Part shown: positions 54,492 through 62,998 of the stretch, in pieces
Numbering within the stretch: position 1 is the first letter of the stretch
How the letters are laid out: each line of letters opens with the position of its first letter
Translations under genes and position numbers: made by a program
The notes under the pieces: model-generated
What the model was told of the DNA's origin: nothing
Databases searched by the model: none
The model's input: the letters and a program-made list of their open reading frames with translations, nothing else
Origin: Pseudoxanthomonas suwonensis
GTDB taxonomy: Bacteria; Pseudomonadota; Gammaproteobacteria; Xanthomonadales; Xanthomonadaceae
DNA: 64,000 bases
NCBI GenBank assembly: GCA_003240695.1
Contig: QFNC01000009.1
Coordinates: forward strand, 34,341 to 98,340
Direction: 5' to 3'

Positions 54492-54767
54492 TCACGCCTT
54501 CGGTGCGTTCTGCGCGGCACGTGCTGCCGCACGCTCGCGCCGCGCCTGCTTCGGATCGATCCGCAGCGGCAGCAGCAGTTCCAGCCGGTCGCCATCCTGC
54601 AGCACGTGAGCCGGCGGCACCCGCTCGCCGAACACCGCGTGGCCCTGCACGCCGTCCAGCGGCAAGGTGCAGGCCTGCAGCGCATCGTGCACGCTGGCGC
54701 CCGCGGGAAGATCCAGCCACTGCTGCTCGAAACACCGCCGTTCGGCGCGGATCAGCAGCACGCGCAC
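54492..54767 (-). CDS. rnfH: RnfH family ubiquitin-like protein
   Basis: 91-residue beta-grasp protein: AGASVHDALQACTLPLDGVQ, GHAVFGERVPPAHVLQDGDR and LELLLPLRIDPKQARRERAA are RnfH-typical. Function is unclear, although it often accompanies ratA and smpB as here. It lies three bases after ratA on the minus strand. Confidence 0.9.
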   Translation of the reverse strand: MRVLLIRAERRCFEQQWLDLPAGASVHDALQACTLPLDGVQGHAVFGERVPPAHVLQDGDRLELLLPLRIDPKQARRERAAARAAQNAPKA

Positions 54768-54770
54768 GGC

Positions 54771-55196
54771 TCAGCGTCCGTCGGCCACGCGGATGAAATC
54801 GTCCACCATGCGGTCGGCCAAGGTCTGCATGCCCAGCAGCAGCGCCGGGGCCAGCAACCGGCTTTGCGGCTCGAACTCCAAGTGCAGCGACACCTTGCAG
54901 GCCGACTCGTCCAGCGCATGGAAGGTCCAGCGACCATCCAGGCGCCGGAACGGGCCGTCGCGCAGCTGCATGTCGATGTGGTGCGGCGGCGACAGGCGGT
55001 TTTCGGTGGTGAACCAGGTGCGCAGCCCGGCCACGCCCAGGTCCAGCCGGGCCAGTACGCGGTCCGCATCGCGCTGCAGCACCTGCGCGCCGTGGCACCA
55101 GTCGAAGCGGCGCGGGTAGGATTCGATGTCGTCGACCAGCGCGAACATGCGGCCTGCGGCGTGTTCGACCAGTGCGCTGCGTTGGATGGTGGGCAC
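54771..55196 (-). CDS. ratA: RatA/CoqJ-like START-domain protein
   Basis: 141-residue polyketide-cyclase/START-like protein: ALVEHAAGRMFALVDDIESY, PRRFDWCHGAQVLQRDADRV, LHLEFEPQSRLLAPALLLGM. E. coli RatA was described as a toxin that blocks ribosome subunit joining; homologues in eukaryotes (Coq10) bind quinone. I use the GTG at 55196 (VPTIQRSALVEH); the longer frame overlaps smpB and is unlikely. ratA-rnfH and smpB are divergent with 64 bases between them, a conserved block. Confidence 0.9.
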   Translation of the reverse strand: MPTIQRSALVEHAAGRMFALVDDIESYPRRFDWCHGAQVLQRDADRVLARLDLGVAGLRTWFTTENRLSPPHHIDMQLRDGPFRRLDGRWTFHALDESACKVSLHLEFEPQSRLLAPALLLGMQTLADRMVDDFIRVADGR

Positions 55197-55260
55197 GGCG
55201 GTAGCGGTTCCGATGGCCGCGGCCCTCGCGCCGGACGCGCGCATGCGGGACAATGGCCGG

Positions 55261-55755
55261 ATGAGCAAGAAGGCATCCAAGGATAAAGCAAACGGCGGCG
55301 GCACGATCGCGCTGAACAAGCGGGCCCGCCACGATTACCATCTGGACGAACGGGTGGAAGCCGGCATCGCCCTGCAGGGCTGGGAACTGAAGGCGATCCG
55401 TGCCGGGCGCGCCAACATCGGCGAAAGCTATGCGGTGGTACGCAACGGCGAACTGTTCCTGTTCGGCGCGCAGATCACCCCGCTGATTTCAGCTTCCACC
55501 CACGTGCTGGCCGACGAGCGCCGCACCCGCAAGCTGCTGCTGCACCGGCGCGAGATCGACCAGCTGATCGGCCGGGTGCAGCGCGACGGCTACACGCTGA
55601 TCCCCACCGCGCTGTACTGGAAAGGCAACAAGGTGAAGGCCGAGCTGGCGCTGGCCCGCGGCAAGCAGTCCCACGACAAGCGCGAGGCCAGCAAGGAACG
55701 CGACTGGAACCGCGAGAAGCAGCGCCTGCTGCGACGTCACAACAAGGACGCCTGA
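55261..55755 (+). CDS. smpB: SsrA-binding protein SmpB
   Basis: 164-residue tmRNA partner for rescuing stalled ribosomes. Motifs ALNKRARHDYHLDERVEAGI, ELKAIRAGRANIGESYAVVR and KLLLHRREIDQLIGRVQRDG are typical; the C-terminal tail is Lys/Arg-rich (REKQRLLRRHNKDA). The ATG at 55261 starts MSKKASKDKANGGG. It lies about 2.4 kb from ssrA, separated by a histidine kinase on the opposite strand whose stop lies within the smpB 3' end (19-base overlap). Confidence 0.96.
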   Translation: MSKKASKDKANGGGTIALNKRARHDYHLDERVEAGIALQGWELKAIRAGRANIGESYAVVRNGELFLFGAQITPLISASTHVLADERRTRKLLLHRREIDQLIGRVQRDGYTLIPTALYWKGNKVKAELALARGKQSHDKREASKERDWNREKQRLLRRHNKDA

Positions 55756-58028
55756 GCCGATTCCTCGCCCGTCGGCGGCGGATCGGGCAGCGAGAACACG
55801 AAGCGAGCGCCCTGCCCCGGTGCCGATTCGGCACGGATGCTGCCGCCATGCCGCTCCACGATGCGCCGCACCGACGCCAGACCGATGCCGTGCCCCTCGA
55901 ACTGCGCCTGGTCGTGCAGGCGCTGGAATGGCCGGAACAGCTTGTTGGCGTAGGCCGGATCGAATCCGGTGCCATTGTCGGTCAGGGCGAAACTGGGTAC
56001 TTCGGCATTGACCAGCGGCTGCAGGCTGATCCGGGCCGGATCGGCATCGCGGGTGAATTTCCAGGCGTTGTCCAGCAGATTCTGCAGCAGATTGCGCAGC
56101 AGCGCGCGATCGGCGTAGACCTGCATGCCCGGAGCGATCGACACCAGCACCTGCCGCTGCGGGTCCTGTTCGCGCAGTTCAGCGACGATGTCCTGGGCAA
56201 TCGCACTCAGGTCCACCCATTCGCGATGCAGATCGCCGCGCCCCAGCCGCGAGATGGTCAGCAGTGCATCGATCAGCTCGCTCATCCGCGCCGCAGCCGC
56301 ACGGATGCGGGCCAGATAGCCGCGTCCGGTGGCATCCAGCTGGCCGGCGTGGCGACTGTCCAGGATCTGGCTGAAACCGTCGATCGCGCGCAACGGTGCC
56401 CGCAAGTCGTGCGAGATGGTGTAACTGAAGGATTCCAGTTCCTTGTTGGCCAGCAACAGTTCGCGGGTGCGCAGTTGCACGCGCGTCTCCAGCGACCGGT
56501 TCAGGGCGTGGATACGGGCTTCGGCGCGCACCCGTTCGCTCACGTCCTCCACCTGCACCAGACTGGTCACTTCAGAAGCCGGATCGCCCGGCATCGGCGC
56601 GAAGGTCAGCTGCACGGTGCGCAGCGAGCCATCGGCATGGCGCAAGTCGCAGGTCATCCGGTGCACGCCCTCGCCCAGCGCCTGGCGCTGACCGGTGGCG
56701 AGCAGGCCGGCCGGATCGTCATCCACCAGCAATCGCGCGAACGGCAGCCTGTGCAGCTGCCCGTCGTCCATGCCGGTGATCCGAGACAGCGCGGGATTGG
56801 AGTCCATCACCCGGCCTTCCTTGTCCAGCAGGGCCTTGCCGATCGCCGAATAATGCATCGAGTTGCGGAAGCGCTGCTCGCTGCGCCGGAAGGATTCGGT
56901 CATGCGGCTGGCCATGGCCTCCGCCTGCGCACGCGTCCGTGCCAGACTGAGAATGACCAGGAATAGCAGCAACGATGCCAGCGATCCCACCAGGATCGTG
57001 GTCCCCAGCCCGGGAATGGCACTGCTCAACACCGCGCGCGAGGGCGACTGGAAGTCAACGCGCCATTCGCGGCCATACGCCTGCACGGGGATGCTATGGG
57101 TGAACGCCGGGGCATCCCGATCGCCATCCGCCAGCACGGATCGGAAGGCGGGATCGGCGTAGATCATCTGCTCGTGTGCCGGTCCGACATCCACCACGCG
57201 AAGGATCATCGGTTTCGGCAAGGATCGCTGCACGCGCTGCACGAAGACGTCGGCATGGAAGGGCACATACACCCAGCCGCGCAGGCGTGCGCGCCGGGCG
57301 GCCGTGTCGGGCGGCACGTGCGCGTCGGAATACACCGGCGAATACAGCAGCATCCCGGCGCGGTGCGCAGCGCCTGCATCCTGCACCAGATCGACCACGC
57401 CTGACAGGGTGGGAAGGCCCGTGTCGCGTGCCGCCTGCATCGCCTGGCGACGCAGCGGCTCGCTGTACATGTCGTACCCCAGCGCGATGCGATTGGCCGG
57501 CGTCGCCGGGTCCAGGAACACGATGGGCCCGTAAGCTGCGCGCTCGCCGGCCGGAACCACGCGCCACAACGGCAGTTCGCCTGCGCGGGTCATGCTGGCA
57601 TCCAGGCGACGCAGGGCGGACCCGGAGTCGGCATAGGCGGCATAGCCCAGGCCGATCATCGAGGGAAACTGGCTTTCGATCTGCAAGCCGTCCGCGTAAG
57701 CCGTCCATTGCGCGCGACTGGGCTGCTCGACCGAGCTGAACAGTGCCACGCCACCGCGGGTGATCAGTTCGATGTGGAACAGGCGCTGGCGGACCTGCGC
57801 TGCCACGGCTTCCGCATTGACCACGAATTCGCGCTGGCGCTCGCGCAGCTCGCGATCGGTCACCGAGGTCACGTACAGCGCCAGGATCGCCAGGCACGCC
57901 AGCAGTGCGACCATCGCCAGCGCGTACACGCGCCAGCTGCTTCTGGGCAAGGCAGCACGCTGGAGCACGGAATCGGCGGGCGCGGGGGACAGCATGTCCG
58001 CAAGCATAGCGGGCAACCGCACCGGCAT
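55737..58028 (-). CDS. CHASE-PAS sensor histidine kinase
   Basis: 763-residue (from ATG 58028) membrane sensor kinase. A first membrane span (about residues 35-58, VYALAMVALLACLAILALYV) precedes a periplasmic CHASE-type domain (~75-300, with QFPSMIGLGYAAYADSGSAL and IVFLDPATPANRIALGYDMY). A second span (~325-345) follows, then a PAS domain, a coiled segment and the kinase core: HisKA with phospho-His in SYTISHDLRAPLRAIDGFSQ, N-box NLLQNLLDNAWKFT, and G-box DNGTGFDP. CHASE domains of this type can bind small ligands; the ligand is unknown. No response regulator is adjacent. The start is uncertain: ATG 58070 would overlap the ssrA promoter. Confidence 0.88.
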   Translation of the reverse strand: MPVRLPAMLADMLSPAPADSVLQRAALPRSSWRVYALAMVALLACLAILALYVTSVTDRELRERQREFVVNAEAVAAQVRQRLFHIELITRGGVALFSSVEQPSRAQWTAYADGLQIESQFPSMIGLGYAAYADSGSALRRLDASMTRAGELPLWRVVPAGERAAYGPIVFLDPATPANRIALGYDMYSEPLRRQAMQAARDTGLPTLSGVVDLVQDAGAAHRAGMLLYSPVYSDAHVPPDTAARRARLRGWVYVPFHADVFVQRVQRSLPKPMILRVVDVGPAHEQMIYADPAFRSVLADGDRDAPAFTHSIPVQAYGREWRVDFQSPSRAVLSSAIPGLGTTILVGSLASLLLFLVILSLARTRAQAEAMASRMTESFRRSEQRFRNSMHYSAIGKALLDKEGRVMDSNPALSRITGMDDGQLHRLPFARLLVDDDPAGLLATGQRQALGEGVHRMTCDLRHADGSLRTVQLTFAPMPGDPASEVTSLVQVEDVSERVRAEARIHALNRSLETRVQLRTRELLLANKELESFSYTISHDLRAPLRAIDGFSQILDSRHAGQLDATGRGYLARIRAAAARMSELIDALLTISRLGRGDLHREWVDLSAIAQDIVAELREQDPQRQVLVSIAPGMQVYADRALLRNLLQNLLDNAWKFTRDADPARISLQPLVNAEVPSFALTDNGTGFDPAYANKLFRPFQRLHDQAQFEGHGIGLASVRRIVERHGGSIRAESAPGQGARFVFSLPDPPPTGEESAQASLL

Positions 58029-58059
58029 GAACTGCAGCCCACCGTGCTTGCACATGCAC

Positions 58060-58087
58060 TTGCAATGCAACTGCCCGAACCTATACT
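58060..58087 (+). promoter_or_regulatory. ssrA promoter
   Basis: TTGCAA (58060-58065), 16 bases, TATACT (58082-58087), then the tmRNA 5' end about 30 bases later at 58118. A good sigma-70 match for this stable RNA; the short leader is removed from the precursor. Confidence 0.65.
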
Positions 58088-58117
58088 TCGAACCATCAGC
58101 GCTGTTTCAGGCTTCCC

Positions 58118-58471
58118 GGGGGTGCACTGGCTTCGACGGGGGTTGCGAAATTGCCTGGTGCATGCCGAGGGGGCAGCTTTCCTCGTTAATCCAGCGGCAA
58201 ACAATCAGACGCCAACGACGACGTCTACGCTCTGGCCGCTTAAGGCCTAGCCCCGAACCCACTTGTGCCTGTGCTCGTGGATGTAGGGTCATCATCACAG
58301 GATGGATGCTGGCGGCGACCCGTCAACCGGCATCGAGACCAAAGCGGGTATGGATGACGGTGTGCCTCGCACGTTGTGTTGCCGCCATCCGAGATCGAAC
58401 AACGGGCTAAGCATGTAGGACCGGGGATGGAGTGCCTTCGGACGGCGGTTCGATTCCGCCCACCTCCACCA
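58118..58471 (+). ncRNA. ssrA: tmRNA (SsrA)
   Basis: Transfer-messenger RNA that frees stalled ribosomes and tags their products. The 5' end GGGGGTGCACTGGCTTCGAC and 3' end TTCGATTCCGCCCACCTCCA-CCA form the tRNA-like domain; the 7-bp acceptor stem pairs GGGGGUG with CACCUCC (one G-U). The tag frame at 58211-58240 reads A-N-D-D-V-Y-A-L-A-A, followed by TAA; the resume codon is GCC. A CCA end is encoded. Length is 354 nt, normal. The partner SmpB is encoded 2.4 kb upstream. A strong terminator follows, and a foreign island begins right after. Confidence 0.96.
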
Positions 58472-58477
58472 AAATTG

Positions 58478-58509
58478 AAACCCCAACCGTTCTCGGTTGG
58501 GGTTTTTTC
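58478..58509 (+). terminator. Rho-independent terminator of ssrA
   Basis: Twelve-base-pair stem AAACCCCAACCG / CGGTTGGGGTTT with loop TTCT, ending in a T run. It starts six bases after the tmRNA CCA end. Confidence 0.93.
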
Positions 58510-58899
58510 TTGCCTGATCGCGCCGGTTCCCGCGTGTTCTTGGGGGTTCCTGCGGAAGCCTGCGGACTTCGCCAGCCGGCTGAATTGGCCGATCCGAGCC
58601 ACATTTCGCTCTCTCCTAGCCATTCCTCGCTCCGACCTCGCTCCCAGGAACTGGCCCGAAGTCCGCAAAGGCCACAAACTAGCTCCATATAGATCAACAA
58701 GTTACGCGCGGACGAATCAAGCGGTTGGATTGCGGCATTGGTTGGCGGAGGGACAACCTGGCCGCCGCCCCTCCGTTCCAATACAAGAGCGGTCGCCTTA
58801 CCTCGCCTGCCCATGAATCCGCGCGAACGGATTCTGCGCGACATGCCTGGTAGTGACGTCTTGCACGGTGCCAGGTCACCTCCAGACCGATGCCCAAAA
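58510..58899. other. Non-coding stretch at the chromosome-island boundary
   Basis: About 390 bases between the ssrA terminator and the chrB promoter. I see no gene here; short ORFs have no recognisable product and no good start. Base composition drifts from the high GC of the chromosome to AT-rich just before chrB. Integration sites are often found at the 3' end of ssrA, but I find no repeat of the ssrA end within the window, so an attachment site can only be suspected. A few imperfect inverted repeats are present but none is convincing. Confidence 0.5.
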
Positions 58900-58960
58900 T
58901 TGCGTCACACCACCATTTTGGTATAATCTATAACGCAATGTAGTATCTATAACATAATAC
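58900..58960 (+). promoter_or_regulatory. chrB promoter with AT-rich direct repeats
   Basis: A -35-like TTGCGT (58900-58905), 16 bases, then an exact -10 TATAAT (58922-58927). Two identical TCTATAAC repeats lie at 58927-58934 and 58946-58953, 19 bases apart and thus on nearly the same helix face, followed by a further AT-rich tail. Together they look like an operator for a chromate-responsive regulator such as ChrB. The segment is AT-rich in a GC-rich genome. Confidence 0.6.
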
Positions 58961-58986
58961 GCCGCCAATCGACCAAGGAGCCTTCC

Positions 58987-59931
58987 GTGAGCCTTCTCGC
59001 TCTTTTCGTCAGCCTGCCCACCAAGGCATCGACCGGCCGCATGCGCGTCTGGCGCTCCGTCAAGGCGCTGGGCTGCGCGACGCTGCGGGATGGGGTTTAT
59101 CTGCTGCCTGACTCGGCCGATAGCGCTACGGCGCTGGATGAAGTGGCGGCGCAGTCGGTCGAGGCCGGGGGCAGCGGCGAGGTCTATCGTCTGTCGGAGT
59201 GTGAGGAAGGCCAGGAGGCCACCCTGCGCGCCCTGTTCGACCGCGGCGAGGAGTACGCCGGCATCGCCGAGGAGATCAAAGAACTCGGGCGGAGCCTAGC
59301 ATCCCTGGATGGCGCCGCCGCCGCGCGCAAGCTCCAGCCACTCGTGCGCCGCTTCGAGCACGTGGCGCGCATCGATTTCTTCCCCGGCGAGGCGCAGCGG
59401 CAGACCTTGAGCCTGCTCGACGACCTGCGCGATGCGCTCACCCGCCGGCTTTCTCCCGACGAGCCGACCCCTCGGCAGGCTGACATTCCGCGACTGGAGC
59501 GCGCCGACTATCGGGGCCGTGTCTGGGCCACGCGGGCCCGTCCGTGGGTCGACCGGCTCGCCTCGGCCTGGCTGATCCGCCGGTTTATCGACCCGAAGGC
59601 CAGCATCGTCTGGCTGGCGAGTCCCGCCGACTGCAAAGCCGATTGGCTTGGCTTCGATTTCGACGGTGCGACGTTCAGCCACGTCGGTACCAAGGTCACC
59701 TTCGAGACGCTGCTGGCGAGTTTTGGCCTGGAGGATGACCCAGCGCTGACGCGCCTGGGCGAACTGGTGCATTGCCTGGACGTGGGCGGGCTGCCGGTAT
59801 GTGAAGCGCCGGGCATCGAGCAGCTGCTCGCGGGCCTGAGAGCATCCGAATCCGACGACGACGCGTTGCTCGTTCGCGCGTGCGAAGTTTTTGATTGGCT
59901 GTTGAAGAGTTACGAGGAAAAAACAACGTGA
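58987..59931 (+). CDS. chrB: Chromate resistance regulator ChrB
   Basis: 314-residue protein. N-terminal part (MSLLALFVSLPTKASTGRMR, VWRSVKALGCATLRDGVYLL) is the ChrB N-terminal domain; C-terminal residues ~170-310 form the ChrB C-terminal domain (VWATRARPWVDRLASAWLIR). ChrB senses chromate and controls chrA in transposon-type chr operons. GTG start at 58987 with AAGGAG six bases upstream. It is first gene of the chrB-chrA-sod-chrB2-MFS run and its stop overlaps the chrA start (GTGA). Confidence 0.92.
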   Translation: MSLLALFVSLPTKASTGRMRVWRSVKALGCATLRDGVYLLPDSADSATALDEVAAQSVEAGGSGEVYRLSECEEGQEATLRALFDRGEEYAGIAEEIKELGRSLASLDGAAAARKLQPLVRRFEHVARIDFFPGEAQRQTLSLLDDLRDALTRRLSPDEPTPRQADIPRLERADYRGRVWATRARPWVDRLASAWLIRRFIDPKASIVWLASPADCKADWLGFDFDGATFSHVGTKVTFETLLASFGLEDDPALTRLGELVHCLDVGGLPVCEAPGIEQLLAGLRASESDDDALLVRACEVFDWLLKSYEEKTT

Positions 59932-61160
59932 ACGACCTGATCAGTCCTCAGACGGATGCTACGACTGAAGCCGTCCCTCCAGCGATGAACTACCCGCAGC
60001 TCTTCGTGCGTTTTCTCAAGTTCGGCTTGCTCGCATGGGGCGGGCCTGTAGCTCAGATCGCCATGTTGCGCCGCGAGCTCGTGGACGAGGAACGCTGGAT
60101 CTCCAGCAAACGCTTCAACAAGCTGCTTGCGGTAATGCAAGTGCTGCCCGGACCCGAAGCACACGAAATATGCGTTCATTTGGGTATCCGAGCGAAGGGG
60201 CGGCTGGGGGGCGTACTGGCGGGACTCGGGTTCATGCTTCCCGGATTCTTGCTGATGTTCGCGCTGTCTTGGTTGTACTTCCAGATTGAACTTGTGGGTA
60301 CCTCGCTGGGCGCGGCATTCCTTGGCGTGCAGGCGGCCGTGATCGCCCTGATCGTGCGTGCCGTGCACCGCATCGGCGAGCACATCCTGCTCGATCGCTG
60401 GTTGTGGGCCATTGCCATCGTTTGCGCGCTGGCAGCCATGGGTCGTGTCGACTTCTGGATCACCCTGCCGGCGGGCGGCCTTGTGTACGCCCTGCTCGTG
60501 CTGAATCATCGGGCCTTGGCACTCCTGGTGACACTGGCGGCGGTGGCGCTGGCCGCGGCCATAGCTTTGTGGGCTGCGCCGACAGCGAAGCTGGTGGAAA
60601 CGGTCGTTCAGGGCCAGGCTTCGGTGCTGCTCATCTTCGTGTCGGGCCTGAAGGCGGGCTTGCTCACCTTCGGCGGCGCCTACACGGCGATTCCGTTCGT
60701 TCGCAACGACGCCGTCGGGCGCGGATGGATGACGGATGGGCAGTTCCTGGACGGATTGGCGCTTTCAGGTGTGCTACCGGCCCCCCTCATCATCTTCGCC
60801 ACGTTCGTCGGCTATGTGGCGGGAGGACCGGTCGGGGCGGTGGCCATGACGGTCGGTGTCTTTCTTCCGGCCTTTGCGTTCTCGTTGATTTTCTACGACC
60901 GGCTGGAGGCGGTTGTGGAGAACAAACGGCTGCACGCCTTTCTGGACGGTGTCGCTGCCGGCGTAGTCGGCCTGATCGGCGCAACCACCATCGACCTAGC
61001 GCAGGTCACTGCCAATCGTGTTCCATCGCTGACGGTGGGCATGTCGATCTTCGCCGCAGCCTTGGCATTCCTTTATGCCTGGAAGAACAAGCTCAACGTC
61101 GTCGTCGTGATCCTCGCGGCGGGATTGACCGGGTGGCTGGTGTTTCCGAGCCAAGCTTGA
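59928..61160 (+). CDS. chrA: Chromate efflux transporter ChrA
   Basis: 410-residue inner-membrane CHR-family transporter that pumps chromate out of the cell. Two homologous CHR halves are visible: FLKFGLLAWGGPVAQIAMLR with PGPEAHEICVHLG in the first, and GLLTFGGAYTAIPFVRNDAV in the second. About ten membrane segments. I use the GTG at 59928 (VNDLISPQTD), which overlaps the chrB stop and has GAGG upstream; the ATG at 59985 (MNYPQLFVRFLKFG) is the alternative. Long-chain bidomain type. Confidence 0.94.
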   Translation: MNDLISPQTDATTEAVPPAMNYPQLFVRFLKFGLLAWGGPVAQIAMLRRELVDEERWISSKRFNKLLAVMQVLPGPEAHEICVHLGIRAKGRLGGVLAGLGFMLPGFLLMFALSWLYFQIELVGTSLGAAFLGVQAAVIALIVRAVHRIGEHILLDRWLWAIAIVCALAAMGRVDFWITLPAGGLVYALLVLNHRALALLVTLAAVALAAAIALWAAPTAKLVETVVQGQASVLLIFVSGLKAGLLTFGGAYTAIPFVRNDAVGRGWMTDGQFLDGLALSGVLPAPLIIFATFVGYVAGGPVGAVAMTVGVFLPAFAFSLIFYDRLEAVVENKRLHAFLDGVAAGVVGLIGATTIDLAQVTANRVPSLTVGMSIFAAALAFLYAWKNKLNVVVVILAAGLTGWLVFPSQA

Positions 61161-61206
61161 ACCCGGCCGAGCCTGCCTTCGTCTTACCTTGCTTGAGAAA
61201 GCCTAA

Positions 61207-61809
61207 ATGCCCTACGAACTGAAACCTCTTTCATGCGATCCGGCCAAACTCACCGGCCTGTCCGAGAAACTCATCGTCAGCCACTGGGAGAACAACTACG
61301 GGGGCGCGGTCAAGCCTCTCAACGCCATCGAGCAGAAGCTGGCGCAATTGAACTGGGCGGCGGCGCCGGTGTTCGAGATCAACGGCCTCAAGCGCGAGGA
61401 GATGATCGCCAGCGGTTCCATGATCCTGCACGAGGTGTACTTCGACTCCCTTGGCGGTACCGGCGCCGACCCAGGCGGTGCGTTAAATCTGGCCATCGAG
61501 CGGGACTTCGGTTCCATGGACGCCTGGCGCGCCGAATTCACTGCCATGGGCAAGGCCCAGGGCGGCGGCGGCTCCGGCTGGACCCTGCTGGTTTGGAGTC
61601 CGCGCCGCGGGCGTCTCGTGAACACCTGGGCCGCCGACCACGCACACAACCTCGCCGGAGCCACGCCGCTCGTCGCCCTCGACATGTACGAACACAGCTA
61701 TCACATCGACTTCGGCGCCAAGGCCGCAGCCTATGTGGACGCCTTCATGCAGAACCTGTCCTGGGCGGCGGCCGAGGCTGCGCTTGCCGAGGTGGACGGC
61801 GGAGCATGA
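61207..61809 (+). CDS. chrC: Iron superoxide dismutase of the chr operon (ChrC-like)
   Basis: 200-residue Fe/Mn superoxide dismutase. Metal ligands H26 (KLIVSHWENNYGG), H75 (SMILHEVYFDSL), D159 and H163 (ALDMYEHSYHIDFG). The usual D-x-W-E-H-x-Y motif has Tyr instead of Trp (DMYEHSY). Such a gene between chrA and a short chrB is typical of chr operons, where it removes superoxide made when chromate is reduced. Diverged from housekeeping SodB. Overlaps the next gene by ATGA. Confidence 0.9.
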   Translation: MPYELKPLSCDPAKLTGLSEKLIVSHWENNYGGAVKPLNAIEQKLAQLNWAAAPVFEINGLKREEMIASGSMILHEVYFDSLGGTGADPGGALNLAIERDFGSMDAWRAEFTAMGKAQGGGGSGWTLLVWSPRRGRLVNTWAADHAHNLAGATPLVALDMYEHSYHIDFGAKAAAYVDAFMQNLSWAAAEAALAEVDGGA

Positions 61810-62261
61810 AATGGGTCACCCGCGAACGCCCCAAGATCGACCGCATCGCCTGCCCCTGGCTGGTAACGCGCTTCATCGACGAAACCCCCGATTTCCTCTA
61901 CGTGCCGGCCGGCGACGTCCTGCAGGCCGCCGCCGACACCGGCGCAATCCCCTATGACGTGCCGAATGTCGAGCTCGGCCACCACGGCGACCGCTGCAGT
62001 TTCGATGCCTTCATCGAGAAGTACAAACTCGACGACCCGGCCTTGAACAAGCCGGCGCTGATCGTGCGGGCCGCTGACTGCGGCCAGCCCCAGCTGGCGA
62101 AGGAAGCGGCCGGCCTGCTCGCCATCTCGAGTGGGCTGTCGCTCAACTTCGCCGACGACCGCGAGATGCTGAAGGCCGGCATGGTGATCTACGACGCGCT
62201 CTACGCCTGGTGCGCCGACACACCGCTGAAGAAGGTCGCCCGGCTGCTCGGCCTGAAGTGA
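61806..62261 (+). CDS. ChrB C-terminal-domain protein (second, short ChrB)
   Basis: 151-residue protein consisting only of the ChrB C-terminal domain: WVTRERPKIDRIACPWLVTR, FIDETPDFLYVPAGDVLQAA, LGHHGDRCSFDAFIEKYKLD. It parallels the C-terminus of the full-length ChrB in this operon (WATRARPWVDRLASAWLIRRF), so the two are paralogues. Without the N-terminal domain it probably does not regulate by itself; it may act in chromate reduction or sensing. It includes Cys and His residues (ACPW, HHGDRC) that could bind metal. Coupled to the SOD before and the MFS gene after (TGATG). Confidence 0.85.
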   Translation: MKWVTRERPKIDRIACPWLVTRFIDETPDFLYVPAGDVLQAAADTGAIPYDVPNVELGHHGDRCSFDAFIEKYKLDDPALNKPALIVRAADCGQPQLAKEAAGLLAISSGLSLNFADDREMLKAGMVIYDALYAWCADTPLKKVARLLGLK

Positions 62262-62980
62262 TGCTGCTGCCCGCCGGCGTTGCGCCCGAGGCGCGTCTGC
62301 TGCTGATCGGCCGCGCGCTGCGGGCCTTCACCGACGGCTTTGTCGCCATTCTGCTGCCGGTCTATCTGCTCGCGCTCGCGCTCGGCATCTGGGAAGTCGG
62401 ACTGATCAGCACGGCCACCTTGTTCGGCTCGGCGGTGGCGACCCTCGCGGTCGGGCAGTGGGGCCATCGCTTCCGGCAACGTAGCCTGCTGCTTGCCGCC
62501 GCCGGACTGATGTGCCTGACCGGCCTGTTGCTTGCCGGTCTGGGTGGCGTTGGCGACTTCTGGCCGCTGCTGCTCGTCGCCTTCGTCGGTACGATGAACC
62601 CCAGCTCCGGCGACGTCAGCGTTTTCCTACCGCTGGAGCATGCGCGGCTGGCCGAATCGGCGCAGGGCGAGGCGCGCACCTTCCTGTTCGCGCGCTACAC
62701 CTTCGTCGGCGCCTTGTGCGCCGCAGCCGGTTCCCTGGCGACGGCCATCCCGCAAACCCTGACGGATGCCGGCCTGGCCCAGCTCGACGCGCTGCGCCTC
62801 ATGTTCGTCGCCTACGGCCTGACCGGTGTCGCGATCTTCGTTCTGTATCGCGCCTTGCCGGACCACCACGTGCATAGGCAGGCCGCATCGCCCGAAGCGC
62901 TGGGGCCTTCGCGCTGCATCGTGATCAAACTGGCGGCACTGTTCTCGGTCGATGCCTTCGCCGGCGGTTTGATCGTCAAT
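62261..62980 (+). pseudogene. MFS transporter of the chr operon, truncated by an IS
   Basis: About 240 residues of a major facilitator: GRALRAFTDGFVAILLPVYL, FGSAVATLAVGQWGHRFRQR, VAFVGTMNPSSGDVSVFLPL and FLFARYTFVGALCAAAGSLA. The match to a transporter stops around 62980 (AGGLIVNT), inside what should be helix 7; the frame then runs 14 codons into IS sequence and stops. Full-length relatives have about 400 residues and 12 helices. So it is most likely inactive. The ATG at 62261 shares bases with the preceding stop (TGATG). Related genes sit beside chrB in other chr loci. Confidence 0.85.
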
Positions 62981-62998
62981 ACGGGTTCTACCCCGAAA

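Noticed and set aside
58432..58692. Reading frame starting in the tmRNA 3' end (MPSDGGSIPPTSTK...)
   Set aside because: It is the tRNA-like 3' part of ssrA plus its terminator read as protein; a familiar false gene call.
58510..58900. Attachment-site duplication of the ssrA 3' end
   Set aside because: I looked for a second copy of the CACCTCCACCA end in the island and saw none within the window.
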